From Cytophagales bacterium (GTDB taxonomy: Bacteria; Bacteroidota; Bacteroidia; Cytophagales; Spirosomataceae): DNA of 64,000 nucleotides. This document shows, piece by piece, positions 1 to 8,296 of the stretch. The notes under the pieces are model-generated. The model had not been told where the DNA came from and did not search any database. It saw only the letters and a list, made by a program, of their open reading frames with translations. Position numbers and translations under genes: made by a program. Position 1 is the first letter of the stretch, and every line of letters begins with the position of its first letter. Location of the stretch: assembly GCA_013298025.1 (NCBI GenBank), contig JAAFJE010000013.1:1-64000 (forward strand), given 5' to 3'.

Positions 1-158
1 ACTATCAAAGACCACACGCAGCCCTGAAAGGACTAACACCTTTTGCGTTTGAACAGTACATCAAAGAACTAAACAATGAAAACAAACCTAATTTACCGAT
101 TTGGACTTGTGATTATTCAAAAAACACCAACCCAAATCAAACTATTTTACAATTTTGA
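1..158 (+). CDS. IS3-type transposase, C-terminal fragment (runs off the left edge)
   Basis: Reading from base 3, the frame encodes YQRPHAALKGLTPFAFEQYI and stops at TGA 156-158. The RPHxALxGLTP pattern is the conserved end of the integrase-core (rve) domain of IS3/IS150-type transposases. Only about 51 residues lie in the window, so intactness and exact family cannot be judged. The right end of the element probably lies in 160-210, but no terminal repeat can be confirmed without the other end. It marks the left border of the pectin locus. Confidence 0.8.
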   Translation, partial: YQRPHAALKGLTPFAFEQYIKELNNENKPNLPIWTCDYSKNTNPNQTILQF

Positions 159-253
159 TTACTTTAACTTGTTTAAAAATCAGGGCAACCTATTTTAGGC
201 AAGGACATTCACTGACTCACAATTCACAACTCCCTAACTCACAATTGTGATTA

Positions 254-1588
254 TTACGTATGGCTACCGCCTTGTGCCACAATACCAAAGTAGCTTTCGC
301 TGCCTACTTGTCCACCTTTGACATTGACTTCTAAACCATTGATGGCATCATTCGACGAAATAGCCCTACAAAGTGGAGCACCAGCAAAAAGCGGATGAAG
401 CATTTCGATGGCTTCAATGCCCAAAGCTCTGGCGGCATAACTAGAGGTATCGCCTCCGGCAATGAGTAGGCGTTTGAGGCGAGTAGCCTCAATAGTGGCT
501 TTGGCTATCATGCCTAGTACGTAGCCTATCAAATGGGCAGGAATTGCTTCCCCTAGATTATGGTTAGTAGTAGGACTGCTGTGTATAATTACGCTTCTTC
601 CTTTTTCAATACAAGCAATGGCTTGTTGAGCATAAGGCTGCCAATAGGCAAGTTCGTTGGTAAGCTGCTCTGTATCAAGTGAAATGCTTTCAAAACCATT
701 GTCGCAAGCCCAAGCAATTTGTTGGCTTGTCACAGGAGAGCAACTGCCCGAAATTACCAGCAGGGTATCTACCGAGGTGCTTGTTTGCCAGGCTGTTGGC
801 GGATTGAAAAGTCCCTGTTTTTGCCAATGATTACTCAAGGCTACTTCCACGCCCGAAGAACCGACCGAAAAGAAAGGTTTATGAGGTTCAATTTGTTGTT
901 CCAAAAAGCCCCCAATATGCGTCAGATTATCTTCGTTTAAAGCATCTATAAAAACAATTTTATCTTGATTATCAAGGAGTTGTTTTAATTTATTTTGAAG
1001 AATATCTAAGGGTTGAGCAACCTGAAGAATATCCAATAAGCCAATAGACAAAGAAGTTTGTTTGCCTAAATGCAAACGTAAATCGGCTTCATTGGCGGGT
1101 GTAATGGGGTGCTTTTGCATAGACGGATGGCGGTCGAGGCGATACATTTCGCCTTGGCTGCCAATGCCCATGCGTGCAAAAAGATTACCAAATAAAACAT
1201 ACCTACCCAAGGCTGGTGCCGTGACCACAATTGGCACAAAGCGATGTTGAAAAACGGCTAATCCTATTTCGATGGCTACGCCAATATTGCCGATATGTGG
1301 AGCAGAATCGAAGGTCGAACAAACCTTGTAATGGATGTGCTTGACGGGCAATTGACAAAGTTGTGCAAAATCATTATTTAGTTGCTTTTGCATTTGTTCG
1401 GGCGACATCGCCCTGCTCATACCAGCTACTCCAAAGGCTTGTATATGAGGATATTTTTGTAAAATATCAAGTGTAGGTGGTTCAAAAAACAGTATGGTTT
1501 TGATGCCCGCTTCTTCCAAAAAAGCCAAAGCATCGGTCGAGCCAGTAAAGTCGTCTCCATAAAAAGCCAAGCAATAAGACGGGTTCAT
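254..1588 (-). CDS. Four-carbon acid sugar kinase family protein (DUF1537), probable 3-oxo-isoapionate kinase
   Basis: This 444-residue cytoplasmic protein has no signal peptide. The N-terminal motif FYGDDFTGSTDAL (about residues 9-21) and the C-terminal GGDTSSYAARALG nucleotide-binding region are hallmarks of the DUF1537 / OtnK family. These enzymes phosphorylate C4-C5 sugar acids such as threonate, erythronate and 3-oxo-isoapionate. It is the last gene of an operon, 56 bp after a GH140 apiosidase, and a RuBisCO-like protein is encoded at 26759. In the characterised D-apionate pathway the kinase OiaK supplies 3-oxo-isoapionate 4-phosphate to such an RLP (OiaX), so that role is inferred here. 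A threonate or erythronate kinase is the main alternative. Family assignment is firm; substrate is context-based. Confidence 0.85.
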   Translation of the reverse strand: MNPSYCLAFYGDDFTGSTDALAFLEEAGIKTILFFEPPTLDILQKYPHIQAFGVAGMSRAMSPEQMQKQLNNDFAQLCQLPVKHIHYKVCSTFDSAPHIGNIGVAIEIGLAVFQHRFVPIVVTAPALGRYVLFGNLFARMGIGSQGEMYRLDRHPSMQKHPITPANEADLRLHLGKQTSLSIGLLDILQVAQPLDILQNKLKQLLDNQDKIVFIDALNEDNLTHIGGFLEQQIEPHKPFFSVGSSGVEVALSNHWQKQGLFNPPTAWQTSTSVDTLLVISGSCSPVTSQQIAWACDNGFESISLDTEQLTNELAYWQPYAQQAIACIEKGRSVIIHSSPTTNHNLGEAIPAHLIGYVLGMIAKATIEATRLKRLLIAGGDTSSYAARALGIEAIEMLHPLFAGAPLCRAISSNDAINGLEVNVKGGQVGSESYFGIVAQGGSHT

Positions 1589-1644
1589 GTATGGATTAAA
1601 AGAAAGTTGATACGTTTGAATAAATGTTAAAACTTTTAGCTAAA

Positions 1645-3024
1645 CTATTGATTTTCTAAAACCAATACCCAATCATTGCCTGCTTTGGTTTCGGCTGGTG
1701 GGTCGAATGTTTGCACGCCTTTTGTAGGAAATGTTCCAATCAATGTATAAGTACCATTACGAGGATTATACCAAGATACTTTAGCTTGATTACCAGTGAG
1801 ATGACTCATTTTTATACTAAAAGTACGTCCTGTATAGGTATAAACAAAAGCATATTTTTTCCCTGCTGTTGCCAAGAGGTAATCATATTTTTTGCCTTGG
1901 TCTTGTATTAAAAATTGAGCAGGTTTGCGTTCAAAGAATGGTTTTGATAAAAGTAAATTTTTGAGGTATTGCATCTGAAAAGACCCTTGCGCTTTCATGC
2001 CTTCGTGCCAAAACTCTAATGGCCCAAACGAAGTTTCTTCTCCTTTTTGGCGGTGCATTTGCATAACGGCATTTTGTCCATAAGTATAACCAAACGCTCC
2101 TGCAAATACCGACCAATACCCGTAGCGGCGTACTTCGTCGGCTGTCCAACGGGGTTGTGTTTCGTCATGCAAACCATGAGGAATCCCTTCGTAAGACGGC
2201 TCGCCATCTATGACAGGCTTGGTAGGCGTTCGTTGGTAGTCGGCCTGAATATAACGCCAATTGTCTTCGCCATAATGCCATTGTTCATTTTTAGACGTAT
2301 CTTGTGCATAGGTACGATGCCCCGATTGCACCATGTTGAAGTCGAGCCACGTTTGTTGGTGAAACCATTCGGAAGAAGAGGTGCGTCCACGAGGATGATA
2401 GGTCATGAGGTGTTTGGTATCAATTTGTCGGATAGTTTTACCAAATATTTGCCAAACTGCCAACCCTTCACTGCCTTTTATATCTCCTCCATTCAACCAA
2501 ATGATATTGCTTTTGGTAAGAAATCTTTTGGCTAAAAATGTAGCATACACTTTGGCTCGTTCGGGCGTAACGGCTTTATTTTTGACATTCCCACCCCACA
2601 TTGGTACAAAAGCAATATAGATTCCCCGTGCTGCTGCTTGGTCAATTACGTAGTCAATGTGGTCCCAAAAATCGTATTCTTGGGCAACTTCTGGACGATT
2701 GCCCGTGGTGGTAAGTGGTCGAGCAATGTTGTGGTTGACCAATGCCGAATCGCCATACAAATTGACAGCATTTAGGGTATGCAAGCCCATGACTTGAATC
2801 ACATTGAAACCTTTTTGCCGACGGTCTTCTAGGTATTGTACGGCTTCTTCACGAGTGAGCTTGGTGAATAAAAGCCAGCCCGTATCGCCTAGCCAAAAGA
2901 AGGGTTTTCCATCGGTTGTACTAAGATAACGCTGATTAGGCGTTACTTTTAAGGAAGAAAGTTGGGCATAATTTGTCGAAAATATACCCAAGAAAAAGAT
3001 GACGAATCCTATTTTTTTCAACAT
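1645..3024 (-). CDS. GH140 apiosidase (DUF4038 plus C-terminal collagen-binding-like domain)
   Basis: Secreted protein of about 459 residues. The ATG at 3024 is preferred over one at 3066 because it starts directly with the signal peptide MLKKIGFVIFFLGIFSTNYA and lies 4 bp after the upstream stop codon. A DUF4038 TIM barrel follows (FFWLGDTGWLLFTKLTREEA near the start). The likely acid/base is the Asp of WLNGGD and the likely nucleophile the Glu of VIDGEPSYEG. The C-terminal beta domain resembles the 'putative collagen-binding domain of a collagenase'. GH140 was founded on B. thetaiotaomicron BT1012, which cleaves the bond between D-apiose and galacturonic acid in RG-II side chains. Co-transcription with a pectate lyase and a sugar-acid kinase supports this activity. 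Confidence 0.85.
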   Translation of the reverse strand: MLKKIGFVIFFLGIFSTNYAQLSSLKVTPNQRYLSTTDGKPFFWLGDTGWLLFTKLTREEAVQYLEDRRQKGFNVIQVMGLHTLNAVNLYGDSALVNHNIARPLTTTGNRPEVAQEYDFWDHIDYVIDQAAARGIYIAFVPMWGGNVKNKAVTPERAKVYATFLAKRFLTKSNIIWLNGGDIKGSEGLAVWQIFGKTIRQIDTKHLMTYHPRGRTSSSEWFHQQTWLDFNMVQSGHRTYAQDTSKNEQWHYGEDNWRYIQADYQRTPTKPVIDGEPSYEGIPHGLHDETQPRWTADEVRRYGYWSVFAGAFGYTYGQNAVMQMHRQKGEETSFGPLEFWHEGMKAQGSFQMQYLKNLLLSKPFFERKPAQFLIQDQGKKYDYLLATAGKKYAFVYTYTGRTFSIKMSHLTGNQAKVSWYNPRNGTYTLIGTFPTKGVQTFDPPAETKAGNDWVLVLENQ

Positions 3025-3028
3025 AATT

Positions 3029-6000
3029 TTATTGTTTTTGTAACCAAGCAATATTGGTTTCAGCACTTGGTACAGGAATGCTTATAGATTGACCTCCTTG
3101 GATTAAGGTATTGTTTATGAGTGCTTTACCATCTTTGGCATTTATCCAAGTAAGACTAAACGTGCCTTGCTCGTGACTTAAATCAAGTTGGATAGCCTTC
3201 TTTTGTTCTTGATAAACAAGATAAGCCTTGCCCGATGCGGCGAGTACATATTGCCCTGTTTCCGTATTGGCCAAAGGCATCATCTTCGCCACTTGTTGGT
3301 ACAAAGCAGTAGGGAGGTTTGGAGGAATATTTGCCAGCGAACCTCCAGCCATCAGTACAGCCCAACCATGACTATCGAAGCCATCGGCATTGTAAGTAAT
3401 GGCTTTGTCGGGATATTGCTTGCGGTATTCATATACAGCCCGATATACTTGTTCAAACGATGAGCGTTTGGGATTGAGCAAACGAGCGTGTTGTCTTGGA
3501 GCAAGGTTTTGTCCGCCTTTGGGTTCGTAGGTTTTACCATCGGCTTGATAATGCCAGTAGCGAATATCTACGAGGTCGATGATTTGCTTTCTGGTTTTAT
3601 CGGCTAAAATGGCATCTTGTACATCTTTGGTGGTACTAAGGGCAACCAAGACGTTTTTACCTTTTTCTTTTTCCCAACGACTGATTACATCTAACCAAAA
3701 CTGCACAAAATGCAACGGTCCCGTATATTCAGCACTGATTAATTGTATCACACTGCCATTATTGACAAAATTATCTAGGCATTGCCTGATGTATGCCTCA
3801 TGAATTTGCCTTCTAATGGGATGTTGAATGTCATAGAATTGTTCAGCCATGAAAATCCGTTTGTCGCCAGCATAAGGCACAGGTTCGGGAAAGCCTGTTT
3901 GATTGACGTTATTGGCAGGTCGCCAAGGGAAATCGGCATAATGTGCTCCTGCTTCGATGATGTTGTGTTGGAAATAGTTTTGATGAAACAATACCAAGGC
4001 TTTTTGGTCGGCTAGGTTGGCAAATTGTTTCAACCGCAACCAATACCAGCGATTATACTGGGTCAAATCGTATTTACTTAGTCCATCCCAAGCACTTTCT
4101 TTGCCACTTCGGGCAAAAGGTAATTCATAAAATGGCGGCCACACCTCGCCATCCATGCGTCTGATTCTCTCGTGGTCGTCACGTCTTCTATCGTACCAAA
4201 GGCCATAATTATGGTCTAAAATACGAACATGATTGGCTTGCATCCAATCGGTTAGACTGTCGAGGTCGTCTGTAAGTCCCCAGCCTGTTTGGCCAGGCAC
4301 AAAGCGTGTGATATGCGGTTTTGCCTGTGCCAAGGCATAAGGTCTGGCACTACCCGACCACCACGGAACTTCTTGGCGACGACCTGTTTGGATAGTTTTG
4401 TCACGGGTGAGCCATCCATTTACTACTTGCAAAGGTGCTTGTTTGGCAAGAGGCTTTTGGCTAGGCACTCCAATCTTATCAATACTTTTGACTGGTGCGG
4501 TGGTTGGCAAAGATGTTCTTTGAGAGGCTTCTAGGATATAACTTTGTAAGGTTGCAGCAGGGCTAACAGACGCTTGTGTGAGAGCCAACGCTACTTCTAC
4601 TTTAGGGCTGCTCGATGCCTCTGTTTCGGTGGGCATCAAATACACACGGTTGTTTGGAAGCGTACCTAGTCTGTCGGCCAATTGGGCATAATACAAACTC
4701 CGAGGTTTGATATGTTCATTTGACATATCCCAATAGCCATCACCCGCAAACTGTGCCCACGTACCCAAAGCCCAGTTTTGTGCCGTAGGAGGTCGAAAAC
4801 ATTCTACTCTTGCGGCGGCACATTGCCAAAAAACACTGTTGGCGGCTGTCCAGCCCGCGCCTTGTCCATCTTGTCCTATATTGGCAAATCGCAAAGCATT
4901 GCCGTCTATGTTTACAATATCAAACAATACGCCCGAAGCCCAACTGTCGATAGCACCACTGTAGCTATAAGCTTGTGAAGCTTCGCATTGTACAAAAGCA
5001 TTGGGTCCTGCGGCACAATACCCTACCGCAAAAGCATGATAGCTTTGTTCGGCATATAGGCGTTGGAAAAGTGTTTGTTGTCCTGTGGTAAAAAAGGTTA
5101 AACGGCGTTGTCCTCCTATTTCTGAAATAGGTTCGGTGGCAATACAATCTTCTACCGTAACTCTTTTGGCTGTCGCTTGCACAAATACTGCCGATGATGC
5201 AAAATGCTTAAACGATACTTGTCTTACCCAAGCATCTTGTACATTTTCGAGGCTAATGCCTATCCAACGGTGGTCTTCATCTTTGGGGTTTTGGGTATTA
5301 TAAAGGGCAATTAACGAAAGGTTTTCAATACCTACTTGTTGTATGCGTCCGTTCCATTGATACGAAGCGACGCTACCACCGCCAAAATGGGCATCTAGTG
5401 CCGTAGTAATAGGGGCATCAATGCTGATGGTATTGCCTTGAATAGCTGTGATGGTTCTGTCCCAAAAAAGTTCTCGTTGATTGGGTTTCCATCCCAGTGC
5501 AGTGACTCCCCCCCCAAAATGATTTGTGCCTAACGTATCAATCCATGCTTGGGTTGAAGGGCGACGAATAATGATTTTATCACCTATGTTTAGGTTATGC
5601 TTGTCGGCTACCTCAAAGGTTTGGGCATTGACAGGCACATAACTAGATGTAATAGCAAAAGGTGTAGAAACTATGCGGTCATATTTTCCTTTTACATAAA
5701 TGAATGTGTCACGGTTATCAAGCGACGCTACCAGCTTTGTCCCATTGTCTGCCATTCCTGCTCCTCTGAGAATTACACCTGAGTTACGCATAAAAAGACT
5801 TCCCTCTAGGTTGTAAGTTCCTTTTTCGAGTAATACTACGCCTCTGATACCTGTGGCATCGACTGGTAAGGTTGCTACGTAGTCTAGTGCTGCCTGAATG
5901 CGAGCGGTGGCGTCGCCTTTCTGGCATGGTACTATTACTTGTATCGTACCAATAGGCAAGGGCAATGCCCCTGCCATGTAGCCACAATAAGAAAAATCTG

Positions 6001-6151
6001 GCATACGATTGCCCTGCGTGTCGGGTGTATAAGCCAGTTTTCCTGTGGCATCAACATAGATGGGTGGCAAAGGTTTGCGTGGCTTTTGTTGAGCCATCGC
6101 AAACCCTGAAATGAATAAGAACGAAAGAAATGAAAGAAACTTTCTCGGCAT
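3029..6151 (-). CDS. DUF6298 family protein: beta-helix domain fused to a barrel-like domain
   Basis: Secreted 1040-residue protein with signal peptide MPRKFLSFLSFLFISGFAMA. The N-terminal ~480 residues read as a right-handed parallel beta-helix of the pectate-lyase type (KGTYNLEGSLFMRNSGVILR, GISLENVQDAWVRQVSF). The C-terminal half, from about residue 600, is rich in aromatic and acidic residues and looks like a TIM-barrel glycosidase domain (DHNYGLWYDRRRDDHERI, QLISAEYTGPLHFVQFWLDV). I match it to DUF6298, which I know only as an uncharacterised family of pectin loci. Its stop codon is 4 bp before the GH140 start, so the two are translationally close. A two-enzyme polypeptide acting on an RG-II fragment is plausible but unproven; catalytic residues are not assigned. 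Confidence 0.65.
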   Translation of the reverse strand: MPRKFLSFLSFLFISGFAMAQQKPRKPLPPIYVDATGKLAYTPDTQGNRMPDFSYCGYMAGALPLPIGTIQVIVPCQKGDATARIQAALDYVATLPVDATGIRGVVLLEKGTYNLEGSLFMRNSGVILRGAGMADNGTKLVASLDNRDTFIYVKGKYDRIVSTPFAITSSYVPVNAQTFEVADKHNLNIGDKIIIRRPSTQAWIDTLGTNHFGGGVTALGWKPNQRELFWDRTITAIQGNTISIDAPITTALDAHFGGGSVASYQWNGRIQQVGIENLSLIALYNTQNPKDEDHRWIGISLENVQDAWVRQVSFKHFASSAVFVQATAKRVTVEDCIATEPISEIGGQRRLTFFTTGQQTLFQRLYAEQSYHAFAVGYCAAGPNAFVQCEASQAYSYSGAIDSWASGVLFDIVNIDGNALRFANIGQDGQGAGWTAANSVFWQCAAARVECFRPPTAQNWALGTWAQFAGDGYWDMSNEHIKPRSLYYAQLADRLGTLPNNRVYLMPTETEASSSPKVEVALALTQASVSPAATLQSYILEASQRTSLPTTAPVKSIDKIGVPSQKPLAKQAPLQVVNGWLTRDKTIQTGRRQEVPWWSGSARPYALAQAKPHITRFVPGQTGWGLTDDLDSLTDWMQANHVRILDHNYGLWYDRRRDDHERIRRMDGEVWPPFYELPFARSGKESAWDGLSKYDLTQYNRWYWLRLKQFANLADQKALVLFHQNYFQHNIIEAGAHYADFPWRPANNVNQTGFPEPVPYAGDKRIFMAEQFYDIQHPIRRQIHEAYIRQCLDNFVNNGSVIQLISAEYTGPLHFVQFWLDVISRWEKEKGKNVLVALSTTKDVQDAILADKTRKQIIDLVDIRYWHYQADGKTYEPKGGQNLAPRQHARLLNPKRSSFEQVYRAVYEYRKQYPDKAITYNADGFDSHGWAVLMAGGSLANIPPNLPTALYQQVAKMMPLANTETGQYVLAASGKAYLVYQEQKKAIQLDLSHEQGTFSLTWINAKDGKALINNTLIQGGQSISIPVPSAETNIAWLQKQ

Positions 6152-6167
6152 GAGCTTTACACAAAAG

Positions 6168-7805
6168 TTATAATGGTTTTACCGTCTTAATATCAACTAC
6201 GCTATTCAAAAACTCTTCTATATTGGTATAGCCATCTTTGTCACGGTCTTTGCTGGCATCTGTGGCATCTTTCGGATTCAAGCCATGACTTGTTTCCCAA
6301 GCATCGGGCATTCCATCGTTGTCACTGTCTTTGTAAGGCGTACCTTGATATATCGGATAGCCGCCCACTTGGTTGATGTCGGTGATGATGCCATTTTTGT
6401 AGGAATCAATAGGTAAACGACGGTGCTTAAATTGCGATGTAGGGAGTTGTACATCTTCTTTATAAGTAATCTTTCCTGTTTTAACTTGTGCAATGACACG
6501 GGTATCAACGGCATCTCTTTTAGGCAAGTTTGCTCCTGCATTGGTCAACACATAGCTATATGCTTTTTCTGTAGGTAAAATACTGAGCTTAGGCATAGGC
6601 AATGGTTTTGTCCAACGAATAGAGTCGAGGTATTGCCCAGCGTTAGGAAGGTTCTCTACTTGTACACCGCCATCCCAGTTGTTTTTAGTGATACGGTCGT
6701 TTCCTTCCATAATATTACCACTCACATACGCTCTTCCGAAGGTAAGATATTTGAGTTTACTTCTGCCTGATTCGGGTTTCAAAATACGGTAGCCAATCGG
6801 CGAATCTTTAGGCGTAAGTGGTCCAGGTTTAAAATAGTTATTGATAATATTGTACATTGCACGGTAGTCGCCTCCGTCAATAGAGCGGTGTACCCAGTTG
6901 AATACAACGTTGTTGGTAAAATTGAAAATGCCATACCAACCAATCGAAGGGTTACGCCCTGCGTTGTCGGCCCAAAGGTTGCGCATGAATGTACAATTTT
7001 CGCCTCCGAGGGTGCTACCAAATGCGTGGTTCCACGTGTCTAAAGCTTCGGAAAAAATAGAGTTTTGAATCGTAATATTAACCGTTGGAAGCTTATCTTC
7101 AATCTTGCCTGTGCTGTCGTTGTACATGTGGCGATACATCGACATATTTTCATCTAAACCCCAGCTTGCCGATACGTGGTCTATCATGATATTTCCAATA
7201 GGATTGCCTCCGATAGAATCATCTCTACGCCCAACATTGGTTTCTCCTCTTCTAAAACGCATATAGCGAACAACTACGTCGTGGGTATTAATCCATACCG
7301 ATTCGCCAGCAATACATACACCGTCGCCGGGGGCGGTTTGCCCTGCAATGGTAATGTACGGTGCTCTGATGATAAGTGGTCGTTTCAAACGAATAATACC
7401 TGCTACATTAAATACAACAATTCTTGCTCCACCTTGCTCGCAGGCATCTCTGAATGAGCCTGGTCCGCTGTCTTCGAGGTTTGTTACAACAATTACTTTG
7501 CCACCACGACCGCCAAACGAAAATGCTCCACCGCCTTCTGCCCCTGGAAAAGCAGGGATTTCGGCTTGTGGTAAATCAATCGGGCGAGCCGCCCAAGGAA
7601 TATAAGGTTTGCCATGTTTGGCATCATATTGAATAATGGGCCATGCTTTTTGCCAAGCAATATCAGATAATCTCCACGTTTCTTTTAATAATGAATCACT
7701 GGCTTTTTGAATATTTTCTGGAATGGTGGGGTATTGTCCTTTGGCGTTGAATTGTCCTGCCAACAAGCCTACTAAGACATACAAGGATAAAAGTATTTTT
7801 TTCAT
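6168..7805 (-). CDS. PL1 family pectate lyase with C-terminal calcium-binding repeat
   Basis: Secreted 545-residue protein with signal peptide MKKILLSLYVLVGLLAGQFNA. The domain from about residue 85 (IPAFPGAEGGGAFSFGGRGG, VVTNLEDSGPGSFRDACEQG, ITIAGQTAPGDGV) is a classic Bacteroidota PL1 beta-helix, which cleaves polygalacturonate by Ca2+-dependent beta-elimination. Near the C-terminus DSDNDGMPDAWE and DRDKDGYTNIEEF form thrombospondin-type-3 or EF-hand-like calcium loops often appended to this subfamily. It is the first gene of the operon and sits 17 bp before the DUF6298 gene. Its promoter carries the AraC-type direct repeats at 7920-7949. It probably cuts homogalacturonan backbone around RG-II so that side-chain enzymes gain access. 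Confidence 0.9.
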   Translation of the reverse strand: MKKILLSLYVLVGLLAGQFNAKGQYPTIPENIQKASDSLLKETWRLSDIAWQKAWPIIQYDAKHGKPYIPWAARPIDLPQAEIPAFPGAEGGGAFSFGGRGGKVIVVTNLEDSGPGSFRDACEQGGARIVVFNVAGIIRLKRPLIIRAPYITIAGQTAPGDGVCIAGESVWINTHDVVVRYMRFRRGETNVGRRDDSIGGNPIGNIMIDHVSASWGLDENMSMYRHMYNDSTGKIEDKLPTVNITIQNSIFSEALDTWNHAFGSTLGGENCTFMRNLWADNAGRNPSIGWYGIFNFTNNVVFNWVHRSIDGGDYRAMYNIINNYFKPGPLTPKDSPIGYRILKPESGRSKLKYLTFGRAYVSGNIMEGNDRITKNNWDGGVQVENLPNAGQYLDSIRWTKPLPMPKLSILPTEKAYSYVLTNAGANLPKRDAVDTRVIAQVKTGKITYKEDVQLPTSQFKHRRLPIDSYKNGIITDINQVGGYPIYQGTPYKDSDNDGMPDAWETSHGLNPKDATDASKDRDKDGYTNIEEFLNSVVDIKTVKPL

Positions 7806-7887
7806 GTTATCAATAGAAGTACTTCAAAAATGTACCTTTTAAATGGATTTACTTGGGAATTGATTTTGATAAGTTCCTACAGTGAGT

Positions 7888-7949
7888 CAAAATTACGAGG
7901 ATTCATAAAAGCCATGATATACAATTTTCTCAATAAATTATAGGATTTT
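7888..7949 (-). promoter_or_regulatory. AraC-type operator and promoter A, before the PL1-GH140-kinase operon
   Basis: Read on the minus strand, half-sites AAAATCCTA (7949-7941) and AAAATTGTA (7928-7920) start 21 bp apart. The -7 element TAATTTTG (7895-7888) starts 33 bp after the second half-site start. The spacing is identical to promoters B, C and D. It leaves a leader of about 75 nt before the PL1 start. Confidence 0.7.
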
Positions 7950-8171
7950 GTCTTTGTACTATTTCAAGAATGATTTTGCTAAAACAAATCTAATCGAATC
8001 AAATGGGCTATTAGCCATGAAGATGTACAAGATAGGTCTTTATGCCTTTTTTGTAGTATATTAACAATGCTTGAAACCCTATAGAACCCCACAGTAAAAT
8101 GATTTTTACGGCTATTCGTACACGCTTGCACAATAGGGTTATGGCTTGTGAGGTACTTTACATGACAAGGC
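7950..8171. other. Centre of a 491-bp divergent intergenic region (7806-8296)
   Basis: The gap between the divergent PL1 and GH2 genes holds promoter A on the left and promoter B on the right. Between them I see no gene and no strong structure beyond a short CCCTAT/ATAGGG inverted repeat near 8080-8145. Confidence 0.5.
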
Positions 8172-8233
8172 AAAATGGTATAATCTTATGTGAAAATATT
8201 ACAAAAAATAGGCAAAATAAGCCTGTACTTTTG
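8172..8233 (+). promoter_or_regulatory. AraC-type operator and promoter B, before the GH2-GH106 operon
   Basis: Half-sites AAAATGGTA (8172-8180) and AAAATATTA (8193-8201) start 21 bp apart. The -7 element TACTTTTG (8226-8233) starts 33 bp after the second half-site start. It agrees with promoter C far beyond the half-sites, including GTAC.TTTGT around the -7. Confidence 0.75.
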
Positions 8234-8296
8234 TACCATAAGAATAGTGTTGGTGGTAAAGCTATTCTTTTTCTGTTTACTTCTTTTTGATAAACT

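Noticed and set aside
2047-2535. 162-codon plus-strand frame inside GH140
   Set aside because: Antisense to a well-supported GH140 coding region; no domain or promoter.
7950-8171. Possible small RNA between the two divergent AraC promoters
   Set aside because: Only a weak 6-bp inverted repeat and no terminator; not enough to call an RNA.
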